Notes under the pieces: model-generated
The model's input: only the letters and a program-made list of their open reading frames with translations
Told to the model about the DNA's origin: nothing
Database searches by the model: none
Made by a program: the position numbers and the translations under genes
Source: Sulfitobacter sp. M39
GTDB lineage: Bacteria; Pseudomonadota; Alphaproteobacteria; Rhodobacterales; Rhodobacteraceae
Reading direction: 5' to 3'
NCBI RefSeq assembly: GCF_021735935.1
Contig: NZ_WMDZ01000002.1
Coordinates: 39,210 to 103,209, forward strand
Length of the DNA stretch: 64,000 bases
Shown here: positions 1-8,207 of the stretch, piece after piece
How positions within the stretch are numbered: the first letter of the stretch is position 1
Layout of the letters: every line of letters begins with the position of its first letter

Positions 1-1
1 C

Positions 2-250
2 ATTCCGGCATCGAGTGGGAAAACACATCGGTTCCGACTGAACCGGGGCGGCAATCGCCAGGCCAATGCTGCCCTCTATCGTGTTGCCATTGTCAGGATG
101 CGAAGCCACGAACCGACACTGGCTTATGTCAAGAAACGCACAAAAGACGGGAAGAGCAAAAGCGAGATTATTCGTTGCCTAAAACGCTACATCGTGCGCG
201 AAATTTATAGCCAGCTTTGCGTCGCAAAATCGTCCCAGATCAAGGCTTGA
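2..250 (+). pseudogene. IS110-family transposase, C-terminal fragment
   Basis: The frame is open from the window edge to a TGA at 248-250. It reads like the C-terminal part of IS110-family transposases: SSGKTHRFRLNRGGNRQAN followed by the LAYVKKRTKDGKSKSEIIRC region. That is the Ser-containing C-terminal domain, with the serine next to the GK. The N-terminal DEDD domain lies outside the window, so it may be intact there. It is followed immediately by an unrelated IS3 tail, so the locus is an IS mosaic. Confidence 0.7.
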
Positions 251-251
251 C

Positions 252-490
252 GAATATAGGAGCTTCAATGCCGCCGTCGAGACCTTCTTCAAAACCATAA
301 AAGCCGAGCTGATATGGCGGCAGTCATGGGAAACGCGCAGGCAAGCTGAGATAGCGATCTTTGAGTACATCAACGGCTTCTACAATCCGCGACGCCGACA
401 CTCAGCATTGGGTTGGAAAAGCCCTGTCGCTTTCGAACGCAAGGTGGCCTAAACGAGCACCTGGGGCGGCACGAAAGCGCGACAGGTCCA
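252..490 (+). mobile_element. IS3-family remnant: transposase C-terminus and terminal repeat
   Basis: Codons 252-452 encode the end of an IS3-family OrfB integrase. FFKTIKAELIW and YINGFYNPRRRHSALG with a TAA at 450-452 include the last catalytic Glu region (VETFFK). The upstream part of the transposase is missing because IS110 sequence abuts at about 251. The non-coding tail to 490 ends in GACAGGTCCA, consistent with an IS3-type end finishing in CA. This end lies inside the RTX-like gene on the other strand, so the element inserted there. It cannot be active as it stands. Confidence 0.75.
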
Positions 491-2269
491 ACCGTCGCCA
501 TTCGCCGTGATGGTATCGGCACTCGCCGTGCCAGCGTCGATGATTGTTGCGCCGAACGCATCCGTCAGAACGCTGGAACTGATTTGTGGAAACTCGATGT
601 GGATGATCGCAGCGAGTTCGTCGCCATGATCTCGAAGGGAGGAAAGCACATCGATTGCATTTTGGTAGTTCGCCGGACCTTCCTGATTCAGGAGATCAAC
701 CGCCAACGCCCTAAAATTCCCGACGATGGTATCGGTGGAAGCGCTCAATGAAATGTTCTGGAATGGGGCCAAGGACCCCAGATCAGCGCCAGCGCCTTCT
801 TGGAGTTGCAGTGTATTCGCGGCTTGGACCAGGAAGCGCGACCAATAGTAGTCTAGAACGTCTTCAAAGGCATTGTTCAGATCAGCGGCTTGGCTACTGT
901 CCAAAATAGTAGTTAACTGCTCTTCCATCGGAAAGCCTGCGCCCCTGAAACTCTGGCCCATGAGGTGTTCAAGAAAACTGAAACGCGGCGCACTTATTGT
1001 TGCAGTATCGCCTTCTGCTGTTCCCCAAGTCGCATTCTCCACTCCTGCCTGCTCAAACAGGAGTCGTTCGAAATCTACAGCCGCCTGCACAAAGATCCCT
1101 GCGCGGGCAGCAGCAATAATCGCATTCGAGTCCGTAAGAAGATCCGTATCCATAGACATGGCAACCCAAGAATCAGGTATTACCCCGAAACCTTGTAAAT
1201 ACGGCAATACAAAAACATCATCATTATAGCTGAAGTTTTGGGGCAACACAAACTGACTGTTAATTTGTGACAGGTCGAAAAGAACTTCTGCAGAAATAGT
1301 AGTCGATCCATCAGAAAATGTAACAATTCCAGTTTCAACGATCTCATTCCCCGCAACAGTTTGATTACTATCTGAAACGATAAGTCCAATTGAAGAAATT
1401 CCTGTTGCAGAGAGTGATGTAAGCTCACCGACCTCTGCTAACCCGTTACCATTAAGATCACGCCAGATTAGAAGATTACCGAATCCAGTGTCTTGGCTGT
1501 CGACTTGGCTATCTGAATTGGTGTCGTAGGAAGCAAGCTGCTCATAGCCAGTTTGACTTTCAGATCCGAATAGCTCATGTATTCCGTCAATTGAGCCATT
1601 TCCATTGTGATCAATAGCAAGCAATCCATCATCACCGGACACCCAGCCTGTATTCTCCGCAAATCCGTCGTGGTCAAGATCGAAATACGCGTTTGATGTC
1701 TCGAGGGAGGTCAACTCGACGCCATCGCCGTCAAGATCAATTACGAGAGGATCGATGGGCCGCGGGTTGAACAGCCCGCCGAGATTCTCAACGATGGATT
1801 CTGCAAGAGAGCCTACTACGTAAGCCCCAAGAACGGCAGCAGCGACTGCAACTGCTCCGGCCACTACACCTGGGCCAATCAGCGTCGCGGCAATACCACC
1901 CGCCAAGGCGCCTGCAATCTCCGCTCCTAAAGCAGCGCCTGAAACTGAAGCAATGGCGCCTGAGATTTGATTGGAAACATCTTCCCCATTAGCAATTGCC
2001 GCCGCGATTTCTGGAACCTCTAACAGCGTGCCAACAGCAGCGTTAGTGCCAGCAAGGGTACGAGCAAGTAATTGTGGATTGAACTGTCCCGGGTAAAAGT
2101 CGTTGATTGCCGTTGCCACTGCATCTGTAAAATCGTTCAAGGCGGCGGCTCTTAGCGCCTGTTGATCTACGGCAGCCGTTCCGCTGAGGCCAGAGCCAGA
2201 GAAGTTCAGCAGGCTAGCAAAGGAATCTGAAACAACTTGTTGAAGTGACGCTGAAGGATTTTCTGGCAC
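449..2269 (-). CDS. RTX-like calcium-binding protein, 3' end replaced by IS sequence
   Basis: 606 residues from a GTG start that overlaps the upstream stop by one base (TAGTG). Residues about 100-165 are a long Gly/Ala/Val-rich hydrophobic segment resembling a membrane-inserting glycine-zipper region. Residues about 170-280 carry Asp-rich calcium-binding loops such as DLDGDGVE, DHNGNGSID and DLNGNGLAEVGE, as in FrpC/hemolysin-like RTX proteins. Near the end TASADTITANGDG looks like the lead-in to nonapeptide repeats, but from 490 downward the frame reads the terminal repeat of an inserted IS3 element (WTCRAFVPP), so the repeat block and type I secretion signal are lost. Codon use is AT-richer than the metal island. 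It was probably a secreted protein; now probably non-functional. Confidence 0.75.
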   Translation of the reverse strand: MPENPSASLQQVVSDSFASLLNFSGSGLSGTAAVDQQALRAAALNDFTDAVATAINDFYPGQFNPQLLARTLAGTNAAVGTLLEVPEIAAAIANGEDVSNQISGAIASVSGAALGAEIAGALAGGIAATLIGPGVVAGAVAVAAAVLGAYVVGSLAESIVENLGGLFNPRPIDPLVIDLDGDGVELTSLETSNAYFDLDHDGFAENTGWVSGDDGLLAIDHNGNGSIDGIHELFGSESQTGYEQLASYDTNSDSQVDSQDTGFGNLLIWRDLNGNGLAEVGELTSLSATGISSIGLIVSDSNQTVAGNEIVETGIVTFSDGSTTISAEVLFDLSQINSQFVLPQNFSYNDDVFVLPYLQGFGVIPDSWVAMSMDTDLLTDSNAIIAAARAGIFVQAAVDFERLLFEQAGVENATWGTAEGDTATISAPRFSFLEHLMGQSFRGAGFPMEEQLTTILDSSQAADLNNAFEDVLDYYWSRFLVQAANTLQLQEGAGADLGSLAPFQNISLSASTDTIVGNFRALAVDLLNQEGPANYQNAIDVLSSLRDHGDELAAIIHIEFPQISSSVLTDAFGATIIDAGTASADTITANGDGWTCRAFVPPQVLV

Positions 2270-2853
2270 TAGCGGCCATTTCTGCGTTGATTAATAGTGC
2301 GAGAAATCGCGCTATGTTTTCCTACCGATCCACTTATCTTAGACGGCTCCAAAAGACTTAAAATTGAGCCACTTAAGATAAGCGGCCAAAAAAATGTCAG
2401 TATAAGCAGTGTTAACCAATAAGGTCCTGCACTTAGCTTTGATGTGCTCGATGAGAACATGCTTAGCCCGTAGGGGGTGAGCATAAATGCTGATATAATG
2501 TATAGAATTAATAGATACATAAGCACTTGAATGCTCTCGACCTCACTGCAGCGAAGGGGAAAGAGAAATGATTTGATGTGCCGATATAATAGAAATGCAA
2601 TAATAGCTGCTGAGGCTATGGCTTGTATAAAAACAAAGAACAGAGCGCTGAGTGTCGACTTTACTTGAAGTAAGCCTTGTTCTTCAGTGGAGGCTACCTC
2701 AGATATTTCGGCGCTGAGTATCGTTCCAGATGCCAATACGAATGGATCTATATAATATCCAAGCAAATGAAATATGTAATTCGAAAATGAGATAAGGAAG
2801 ATAACGCCATGGAGCGCCGGGTAAGATGTTCTTCTATCATCCACAGCAAACAT
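2269..2853 (-). CDS. Small multi-span membrane protein coupled to RTX-like gene
   Basis: 194 residues with about four hydrophobic segments (roughly residues 14-33, 70-92, 108-128 and 142-165) and a basic C-terminus. The family was not recognised. Its TAG stop overlaps the GTG of the RTX-like gene by one base, so the two are translated together. A multi-span membrane partner placed directly before a protein with a hydrophobic, possibly pore-forming region would fit an immunity or secretion-accessory role, but that is inference from context only. The sequence is AT-rich, suggesting separate acquisition from the metal island. Confidence 0.6.
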   Translation of the reverse strand: MFAVDDRRTSYPALHGVIFLISFSNYIFHLLGYYIDPFVLASGTILSAEISEVASTEEQGLLQVKSTLSALFFVFIQAIASAAIIAFLLYRHIKSFLFPLRCSEVESIQVLMYLLILYIISAFMLTPYGLSMFSSSTSKLSAGPYWLTLLILTFFWPLILSGSILSLLEPSKISGSVGKHSAISRTINQRRNGR

Positions 2854-3106
2854 ACTTATTAACCTATTTTAGTTCAACCTTAGGTTATGGATGCGGGTGC
2901 TCGGGTGTCAACCTTCGATGTGCGCCGTGGGGGAAATAGATACGTTTGTTTGATTGCGGGCTCCTTTCTGGCCACACGTTCTGCCCCTCCTACCCTTTTT
3001 GGCGCAGAATCAAGGGTTTTACGGTACCAGAACCTTCAGCGTCCCGTTCTGACGGGTTCTCGGATCGGACCTTCGACTTCTTTACGCGCAGTTCGAAACC
3101 GGCGGC

Positions 3107-3427
3107 CTACCCCCACATCCTGACCGCGATGTTCTGTTCTTCCTTGCCCAAGGCATCGGCATAGATCGCCGTGGTGCTGAGTTGCGCGTGTCCCATCCAT
3201 TTCTGGAGCATGTGCAGCGGAATGCCGTTCACCGTAGCGTTGATTCCGAACCCGTGGCACAAGCCCTTCGGGCTGCGGCTTGGGGAATCAGGTATTCCCG
3301 GCCTCGACCATGATCCGCTTGACGATCTGACAGACCCTGACCCGGCTGAGCGGCCAGATCGGCGCGTTGGCTGGCTTCCACGTTTTCTGGGCCTCGCGGA
3401 TGCCGTGTGCGGTGTTGAGGGTGCCTA
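3107..3427 (-). pseudogene. Tyrosine recombinase/integrase C-terminal remnant, frameshifted
   Basis: Two minus-strand frames together give the end of a phage-type integrase. The first reads from about 3427 through AHGIREAQKTWKPANAPIW and IVKRIMVEAG. After a one-base shift near 3296 the second reads PKGLCHGFGINATVNGIPL and LQKWMGHAQLSTTAIYADA to a TAG at 3107-3109. GHAQ and the final catalytic Tyr (TAIYAD) are visible. The family's LRH box reads LCH, so the catalytic Arg is replaced by Cys. The N-terminal half is missing. A decayed recombinase is the only reasonable reading. Confidence 0.75.
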
Positions 3428-3581
3428 AAGACAACATCTGGTAGGTCGCGTTCTTCGCCTATATCGGTCGATTTTGGAACGGTTGTGGGTGCGGTGCGAG
3501 TCAGGAAAGAGCGCTGAATAAAGCTGAACCTCTTCGAGAAGCATCAAACTTCTCGCATGTAAGTTAGCAGGATTTGTCGGT

Positions 3582-3612
3582 TGTCGTTCACCTATCTTTG
3601 AGACGAACGACA
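3582..3612. promoter_or_regulatory. Inverted repeat in leader of membrane protein/AraC operon
   Basis: Perfect 8-bp arms TGTCGTTC (3582-3589) and GAACGACA (3605-3612) flank a 15-base spacer directly before the GGAGG ribosome site (3619-3623) and the ATG at 3629. It could be an operator for the AraC-type regulator two genes in, or an RNA hairpin in the leader. Confidence 0.45.
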
Positions 3613-3628
3613 CAATCTGGAGGAAATC

Positions 3629-4279
3629 ATGTTATCGAACAAACCGCGTCGAGATGACGAGGTTGCCGGAAGGGCATCTCTTTTTGGTAAAGTCCCGGAC
3701 GGCAAAAAGACCCTGGCACTCTTCATCATCTCAAACCTCGTCAATGTCTTTATGCTCACTGTTACCATACCTCAGGTGGTGCAATATTCTGGTGGCCTGA
3801 AGCCCTTCGATCTCATGACTTCAGGCTATGATGTCGACTATGCTAGGGCGTTTTTGACCAATCTTGGTGATGAAGGTCGGGGCTATTATCTTAGCCACCA
3901 TTTGGCGTTGGATATGATCTATCCCGCTCTATACGGCTTGGGAGGTGCAGCGGTATGGCTGTGGCTTCTAAGCAAAACACCATTTCGTAGGGATATTTTT
4001 GGGTGGATTGGGGTTTTACCACTGATTAGCAGTGGGGCTGATTACATCGAGAACGGATTGATAATTACCCTTTTGCTGCGGTTTCCTGAAATCCCAGAAA
4101 TAGTTACGTTGCTCAGCTCGATTGCCACCACCTTCAAGTCGAGCACTATGCTGGTCTTCATTTCGCTATTGGTGTTTTTGTTGCTAGCGATTGGTGTACG
4201 CAAGTTTTTATTCCGTCAGTCACAAGTTGAGTTTCTTGCAACTCGACAAGAACCGGGGCGGCTCCGGCCAAGTACGTGA
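3629..4279 (+). CDS. Integral membrane protein of unknown family
   Basis: 216 residues with hydrophobic segments near 27-47, 92-115, 122-142 and 175-195. The ATG follows a strong GGAGG site at 6 bases. The 3' end overlaps the AraC-type gene (GTGA), so the regulator is translationally coupled to it. No domain was recognised. Context suggests a membrane protein whose expression is tied to a ligand-sensing regulator. Confidence 0.6.
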   Translation: MLSNKPRRDDEVAGRASLFGKVPDGKKTLALFIISNLVNVFMLTVTIPQVVQYSGGLKPFDLMTSGYDVDYARAFLTNLGDEGRGYYLSHHLALDMIYPALYGLGGAAVWLWLLSKTPFRRDIFGWIGVLPLISSGADYIENGLIITLLLRFPEIPEIVTLLSSIATTFKSSTMLVFISLLVFLLLAIGVRKFLFRQSQVEFLATRQEPGRLRPST

Positions 4280-5157
4280 TTGCCGAACTATGTGAAGTGG
4301 AGCACATCTTGAGAACAACCCAACAGAGCTACCGTGAGCGATTGGATCGGGTCACAGCATACCTGCATGCCAATCTGGAAACCGATATTGGTATAGATGA
4401 TTTATCAAATGTGGCCTGTCTCTCCAGCTATCATTGGCACCGGATTTACACTGCGATGAGCGGCGAGACAGTTGCTATCACGCTGCGTCGCCTGCGCTTG
4501 CAGCGCGCCGCGGATCGCTTGGCCAATTCAGATATGCTGATATCCAAGATTGCGAGATTGGCACAATACAGTTCGCAAGATGCCTTTTCTCGTGCTTTCC
4601 GTAAAGCATATGGCAAAGCACCGGGTGCCTATCGTCAAAGCGGCAGCCACGCTGCCTTCAAGGCAGCTATTTCGAGTGGGAATGCAAATAGCTTTGGAGT
4701 CAGTATCGAGCATCACACTGCGGTCCGATGTATCAGCGTGCCACACGTTGGTTCTTACCTGCAAATTGACGCAGCGATGGGAAAGCTTTTTGGCACGTTG
4801 GCAAAATCAAATATGCTGTTGGAAAACACGCCGATGCAGGCTGAATTTTACGATGACCCTGACCTCAGCACAGAAGAGCATCTCAGGTCAGCAGCCTGTA
4901 CGCCGTGGCCTGACTATTTGGAAGTACCGGAAGACACCGAAGAACTTTTGAGACCACCAGGAAGCTTCGCCAAACTGGAGTACAAAGGACCTTACGCTGA
5001 CATGAGGGACGCCTATCGCTGGCTTTACGGTGTTTGGTTGCCAACCTCGGGCTTTGAAATATCGGATCGTCCGGGGTTCGAAGTCTACCTCAACTCACCG
5101 GTTGACACCAAACCAGAGGACCTGCGCAGTGACATTTTCCTACCAGTGGAGACTTAA
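4276..5157 (+). CDS. AraC-family regulator with GyrI-like effector domain
   Basis: 293 residues with a GTG start inside the upstream stop. Residues about 15-115 form the double helix-turn-helix of AraC/XylS proteins: IDDLSNVACLSSYHWHRIY, then ISKIARLAQYSSQDAFSRAF and YGKAPGAYR. Residues about 140-293 resemble the GyrI-like/SOUL effector-binding fold (SVPHVGSYLQID, FAKLEYKGPYADM, FEVYLNSP). The arrangement is that of Rob/BmrR-like ligand-responsive activators. The ligand cannot be read from sequence. Confidence 0.85.
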   Translation: MIAELCEVEHILRTTQQSYRERLDRVTAYLHANLETDIGIDDLSNVACLSSYHWHRIYTAMSGETVAITLRRLRLQRAADRLANSDMLISKIARLAQYSSQDAFSRAFRKAYGKAPGAYRQSGSHAAFKAAISSGNANSFGVSIEHHTAVRCISVPHVGSYLQIDAAMGKLFGTLAKSNMLLENTPMQAEFYDDPDLSTEEHLRSAACTPWPDYLEVPEDTEELLRPPGSFAKLEYKGPYADMRDAYRWLYGVWLPTSGFEISDRPGFEVYLNSPVDTKPEDLRSDIFLPVET

Positions 5158-5159
5158 CC

Positions 5160-5570
5160 ATGAGTATAATTCCCGTTATCTCAGAACCAGTTCTGTCCGT
5201 CTTCCAGAACATTGCGCCTGTACATCGTTCCGTATTGCTTGATGTCCGCAAGCTGATTTTCGACGTGTCATCGAATGACCCTCGTGTCGGTATCATTGAG
5301 GAAGCCCTGCGTTGGGGCGAACCAGCTTATATCGCGACACGGCGAAAGACAGGCAGCACAATTCGTCTCGGCGTAGAAAGAACTTCTGGGATGCCCGCCC
5401 TGTTTTTTAACTGCAATACAACGCTGGTTGAAGGATTCCGTGATCAGTTTGGACCTGTGCTCAAATATTCGAAAAACAGGGCGGTTTTGATCGACAGAAC
5501 CGATGCAGAAATCAAATCGGCTATGAGTGTCTGCATCGCATCCGCATTGACCTATCATTTGCCGGGTTAG
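5160..5570 (+). CDS. DUF1801-family protein
   Basis: 136 residues starting two bases after the AraC-type stop. It matches the DUF1801 (YdhG-like) pattern: an N-terminal helix bundle, the LRWGEPAY motif near residue 50, and a hydrophobic core with LFFNCNTTLV. Members are small cytosolic proteins of uncertain biochemistry, often beside effector-sensing regulators. It closes the three-gene cassette. Confidence 0.75.
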   Translation: MSIIPVISEPVLSVFQNIAPVHRSVLLDVRKLIFDVSSNDPRVGIIEEALRWGEPAYIATRRKTGSTIRLGVERTSGMPALFFNCNTTLVEGFRDQFGPVLKYSKNRAVLIDRTDAEIKSAMSVCIASALTYHLPG

Positions 5571-5863
5571 TTTTCGAAGGCGTAGCCAACAAAGCGGCCA
5601 CTAAACCAGTTGCAGCGACCCGTTGAAATCACACCGTATAGCGGAACTTAGGGGCGGTTCAAAAAGCCTCGTTTTTGGTACGCTCTCACACCACCCCGTT
5701 TGACGCTGCCACAAACCCCATTCAAAACCAGACCAGTTGTTGAAGGTTTCTGGCTCTCTCATGATAGCCGACTTCCATGCTTTGTGCAGCATCAGTGGCA
5801 ATGGGCTCTTTCGTGGCCTTCGCTGCTTTGATCACGAATGACCGCTGTTTCTCGCGACGAGTC
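5571..5863. other. Gap with no supportable gene; probable rearrangement scar
   Basis: Short broken frames only. A minus-strand stretch reading HKTRREKQRSFVIKAAKAT (about 5790-5860) looks protein-like but was not identified and is interrupted by stops. It abuts the point where ardC is cut, so it is likely the debris of an insertion or deletion. Confidence 0.4.
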
Positions 5864-6590
5864 TTATGCAGACTGAGATTGATGAAAGCTTAATGAAGTA
5901 AGTGATCTCAGATGTAAGCGCGGCATAATCCAAAGCGCGGCATTATGGGCCAGCTCATGGGCCCAGACCCCGTAAAAATTGCGCGGGTCCTGGAACCGCG
6001 TGATGGACGGCATGTAGACCTTGTCCACGGGCGGCAAATAGTACGCCTCCGTGCCCGTGAAGACGGTTGTGATGTCGATGGCATCGAAAAACGCCTGCAT
6101 GTGCGGGATGGGCTCGGACGACGGATGCTTGGGCGCGGGCTCCGGGTTGGGGTAGAAACTGTCGGGCAGGCCATCGATCTGGCAGGCATTGAACACGCGG
6201 TAGGATTTCTGGAAGCGGAAGATGTGGGCTTCCCCGGAGCGATCATCCCCGTCGCTGCGGTCATGCTCGTCGCCGCCCGCGTCTTTCCGGCTTTGACCGT
6301 AATAAACGACGACAGAGGACTTCTCGCCCTTGCGGACCTTTGCGTCCAACGCATTGGCTTGCGGCAGCGTCATCCAGAAGGGAGAGCTGTGGCCCGCCAT
6401 CACGGTCCGCATCGTCAGCAGGAAGTTGTTCACCCCCTGGTAGGGCTCACCGCCCACGCGCAGGGGACGAGAGCTGCCGCCTGCAGTCCAGGGCTTGCGC
6501 CATGGAAGGACGCCGCGCTCAATGATGCGGATGATTTCGTTTGTGATGGCCTCGGAGGCATCGAATTTGGGCGTGCGGGATCGGGCGATG
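5864..6590 (-). pseudogene. ArdC-like antirestriction protein, 3'-truncated
   Basis: The N-terminal ArdC ssDNA-binding domain is clear: ARSRTPKFDASEAITNEII, ERGVLPWRKPW, YQGVNNFLL, KGEKSSVVVYYG. The start of the zinc-metallopeptidase domain follows (FYGVWAHELAHN). The match stops right after HELAH, where the third metal ligand should lie downstream, and the remaining 24 residues (to 5864) are unrelated. A strong AAAGGAGG (6596-6603) sits five bases before an ATC codon at 6588-6590, exactly where family members start with ATG, so the start appears mutated. The only upstream ATG in frame (6673) lies inside the previous gene. Intact ArdC protects incoming plasmid DNA; this copy is probably dead. 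Confidence 0.75.
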
Positions 6591-6629
6591 GCTGGCCTCC
6601 TTTCGAGTTTTGGTGAGAGTAAGTGGTGA

Positions 6630-7100
6630 TCAGGCTGACTGATGGGGCCGCGGATCGTTGATGATCCTGGCACCGAGGGCTTCGACCATGTCGATGTAGG
6701 TGGTCAGCGACACGGACCTGCCGGGACCCCAAGGTTCAGAGTCGTCTGATCCGTCCCGCGCCACCCGCGGCAAGTTCGCGAAGGCAATGATATCGGTGAC
6801 GGGCCGGACATCGATGAACGGGGTCCCTCGTGCGACCGCAAGAGTGGCCAAGGGAAAGCGCTCGATCGGCGCGAAGGTCGACACGGTGGTCCAACCAAGA
6901 TGGATGAATGTCCCGCCCTCTCCGCAGATCACATGCGCGTTTGGCAATGACGCCGCCTGCTTCAGATAGCCGAGGTCACGCAGGACAGTCTCGCGCTCGC
7001 GCCGTTGTGACTGCCCCGTCTGGCCGGTTCGGCGTAGTTCCTTGTGTCGCCACGACGAGGCAACGGTCGCGCGCAACACGCGCAAGACACCTGTTTGCAT
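6630..7100 (-). CDS. Conserved plasmid-type hypothetical protein
   Basis: 156 residues. An Arg-rich, probably helical start (SQRRERETVLRDLGYLKQAA) is followed by a compact domain with CGEGGTFIHLGWTTV and FAPIERFPL. No function recognised. It lies 39 bases upstream of the ardC remnant in the same direction and probably shared its transcript. The family and role are open. Confidence 0.5.
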   Translation of the reverse strand: MQTGVLRVLRATVASSWRHKELRRTGQTGQSQRRERETVLRDLGYLKQAASLPNAHVICGEGGTFIHLGWTTVSTFAPIERFPLATLAVARGTPFIDVRPVTDIIAFANLPRVARDGSDDSEPWGPGRSVSLTTYIDMVEALGARIINDPRPHQSA

Positions 7101-7468
7101 GGGAATGCCCTTAATCAGGAAAGACAGACCGGAACCCGGCCCGGAACCATCTGAGGGACCCCAAAGGCCCTCATCCGTCAGTCACAAAACCCGAAGGACA
7201 CTTTCACTCTTTAGGGATCTGATGCCGGAGATTGTTAAATGCGAAGCTCATGAGAACGCAGGATCCTGCACTTTCCGGCATCAGACCCCGATGAGGAACA
7301 GGATCAAGCCGGTTCAACCCTCTTTCGGGCACCCTCTCTCCGACACCCTCAGGCCTGACCCTCCCCGGCCCTCCTCTTCCTCTCAAACCCCATGATTTCC
7401 GGAGGTGGCTTGCATTCGTTCCTGTTATGTTCTCTTTTTAAGAACCGAGCTAAGAAGGGAAATCCCCG
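7101..7468. other. Divergent intergenic region
   Basis: 368 bases between divergently oriented genes. No convincing coding frame. It holds a long-spaced perfect inverted repeat (listed separately) and must contain promoters for both flanking genes. Confidence 0.5.
7218..7285. repeat. Inverted repeat, 12-bp perfect arms
   Basis: TCTGATGCCGGA at 7218-7229 and its exact reverse complement TCCGGCATCAGA at 7274-7285, 44 bases apart. The spacing fits DNA looping or a recombinase/protein target better than a compact transcription terminator. Confidence 0.6.
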
Positions 7469-7762
7469 ATGGAAAGCACTACTTACGCCCTGCCCGCGAC
7501 GCCAAAGCAGATTGCCTATGCGCGGTTGCTGGCCCTGCGCAACCAGACGCTTCTGCCGTGGGAGGTTCAGCAAGATCGGCGCTCCTTGAGTGCCTGGATC
7601 GACGCACAAGCCAAGTTGAACCCGGGCGCGCAGGACAGCCGCCCGACATCGAAGCAGGTCGCCTTCGCCGAGCGTCTCGCCCGGATCAAACGCCGCGCCG
7701 TCCCGGATGAGTGTTTCCGCGACAAGGGGCTGATGTCAAAATGGATCGATGGGAACAAATGA
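7469..7762 (+). CDS. Small protein built of two copies of a KQ-A-WI motif
   Basis: 97 residues in two tandem halves. TPKQIAYARLLALRNQ plus LSAWIDAQ in the first half mirrors TSKQVAFAERLARIKRR plus LMSKWIDGN in the second. Each half looks like a short helical hairpin, similar to small DNA-associated or DUF3072-like repeats. An AAGG ribosome site precedes the ATG. Function unknown; the location between plasmid genes suggests a backbone role. Confidence 0.6.
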   Translation: MESTTYALPATPKQIAYARLLALRNQTLLPWEVQQDRRSLSAWIDAQAKLNPGAQDSRPTSKQVAFAERLARIKRRAVPDECFRDKGLMSKWIDGNK

Positions 7763-7790
7763 AGCTGGGTAGCCCCTGCGGTGATTGAGA

Positions 7791-8207
7791 CTACTTCAGC
7801 CGATCAACAATCGATGCCCCGCCCGACCTGGCAAGCGCGATCAGGCTGGACTGGATTTTGAATGTGAAGACGGAACTGAACGCGCCGATGGGCGTGCGGT
7901 CCTCCCAGACATAGGACCGCTCCAGAATATCGGTGTTGATCTCGTCCAGCATGACCCATTTGCGGACATGGGTCTCCAACCCCACACGCTGCGACTCGAT
8001 CTGTGGCACCTCGATGCACTTGCGCGAGGGCAAGGGCGGTTGCGTCGTGATCGGCAGGATGAACACCACGGTCTCGCTATCGGACTTGGCGACAGTGACG
8101 GCGATACAGACAGGCCGTGTCTTGCGGCCCTCGGTCTCGCCCGCCATCTGCTCGCGTTTGCATAGGAACGGGTAGCGGAAAACCTCTCCCGCACTCGGCT
8201 TAGTCAT
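7791..8207 (-). CDS. PemK/MazF-like toxin
   Basis: 138 residues beginning in the last eight bases of the antitoxin gene (ATGACTAA overlap). The N-terminus GEVFRYPFLCKREQMAGE followed by EGRKTRPVCIAV, then ILPITTQPP, resembles PemK/MazF-type endoribonuclease toxins found on alphaproteobacterial replicons. It is longer than classical MazF (about 110 residues). The gene order (antitoxin first, overlapping) supports a plasmid-stabilising toxin-antitoxin pair. Assignment rests on motif resemblance and context. Confidence 0.65.
   Translation of the reverse strand: MTKPSAGEVFRYPFLCKREQMAGETEGRKTRPVCIAVTVAKSDSETVVFILPITTQPPLPSRKCIEVPQIESQRVGLETHVRKWVMLDEINTDILERSYVWEDRTPIGAFSSVFTFKIQSSLIALARSGGASIVDRLK

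Noticed and set aside
6630..6673. ardC starting at ATG 6673
   Set aside because: That start lies inside the upstream gene and lacks a ribosome site; the family start aligns with 6590.
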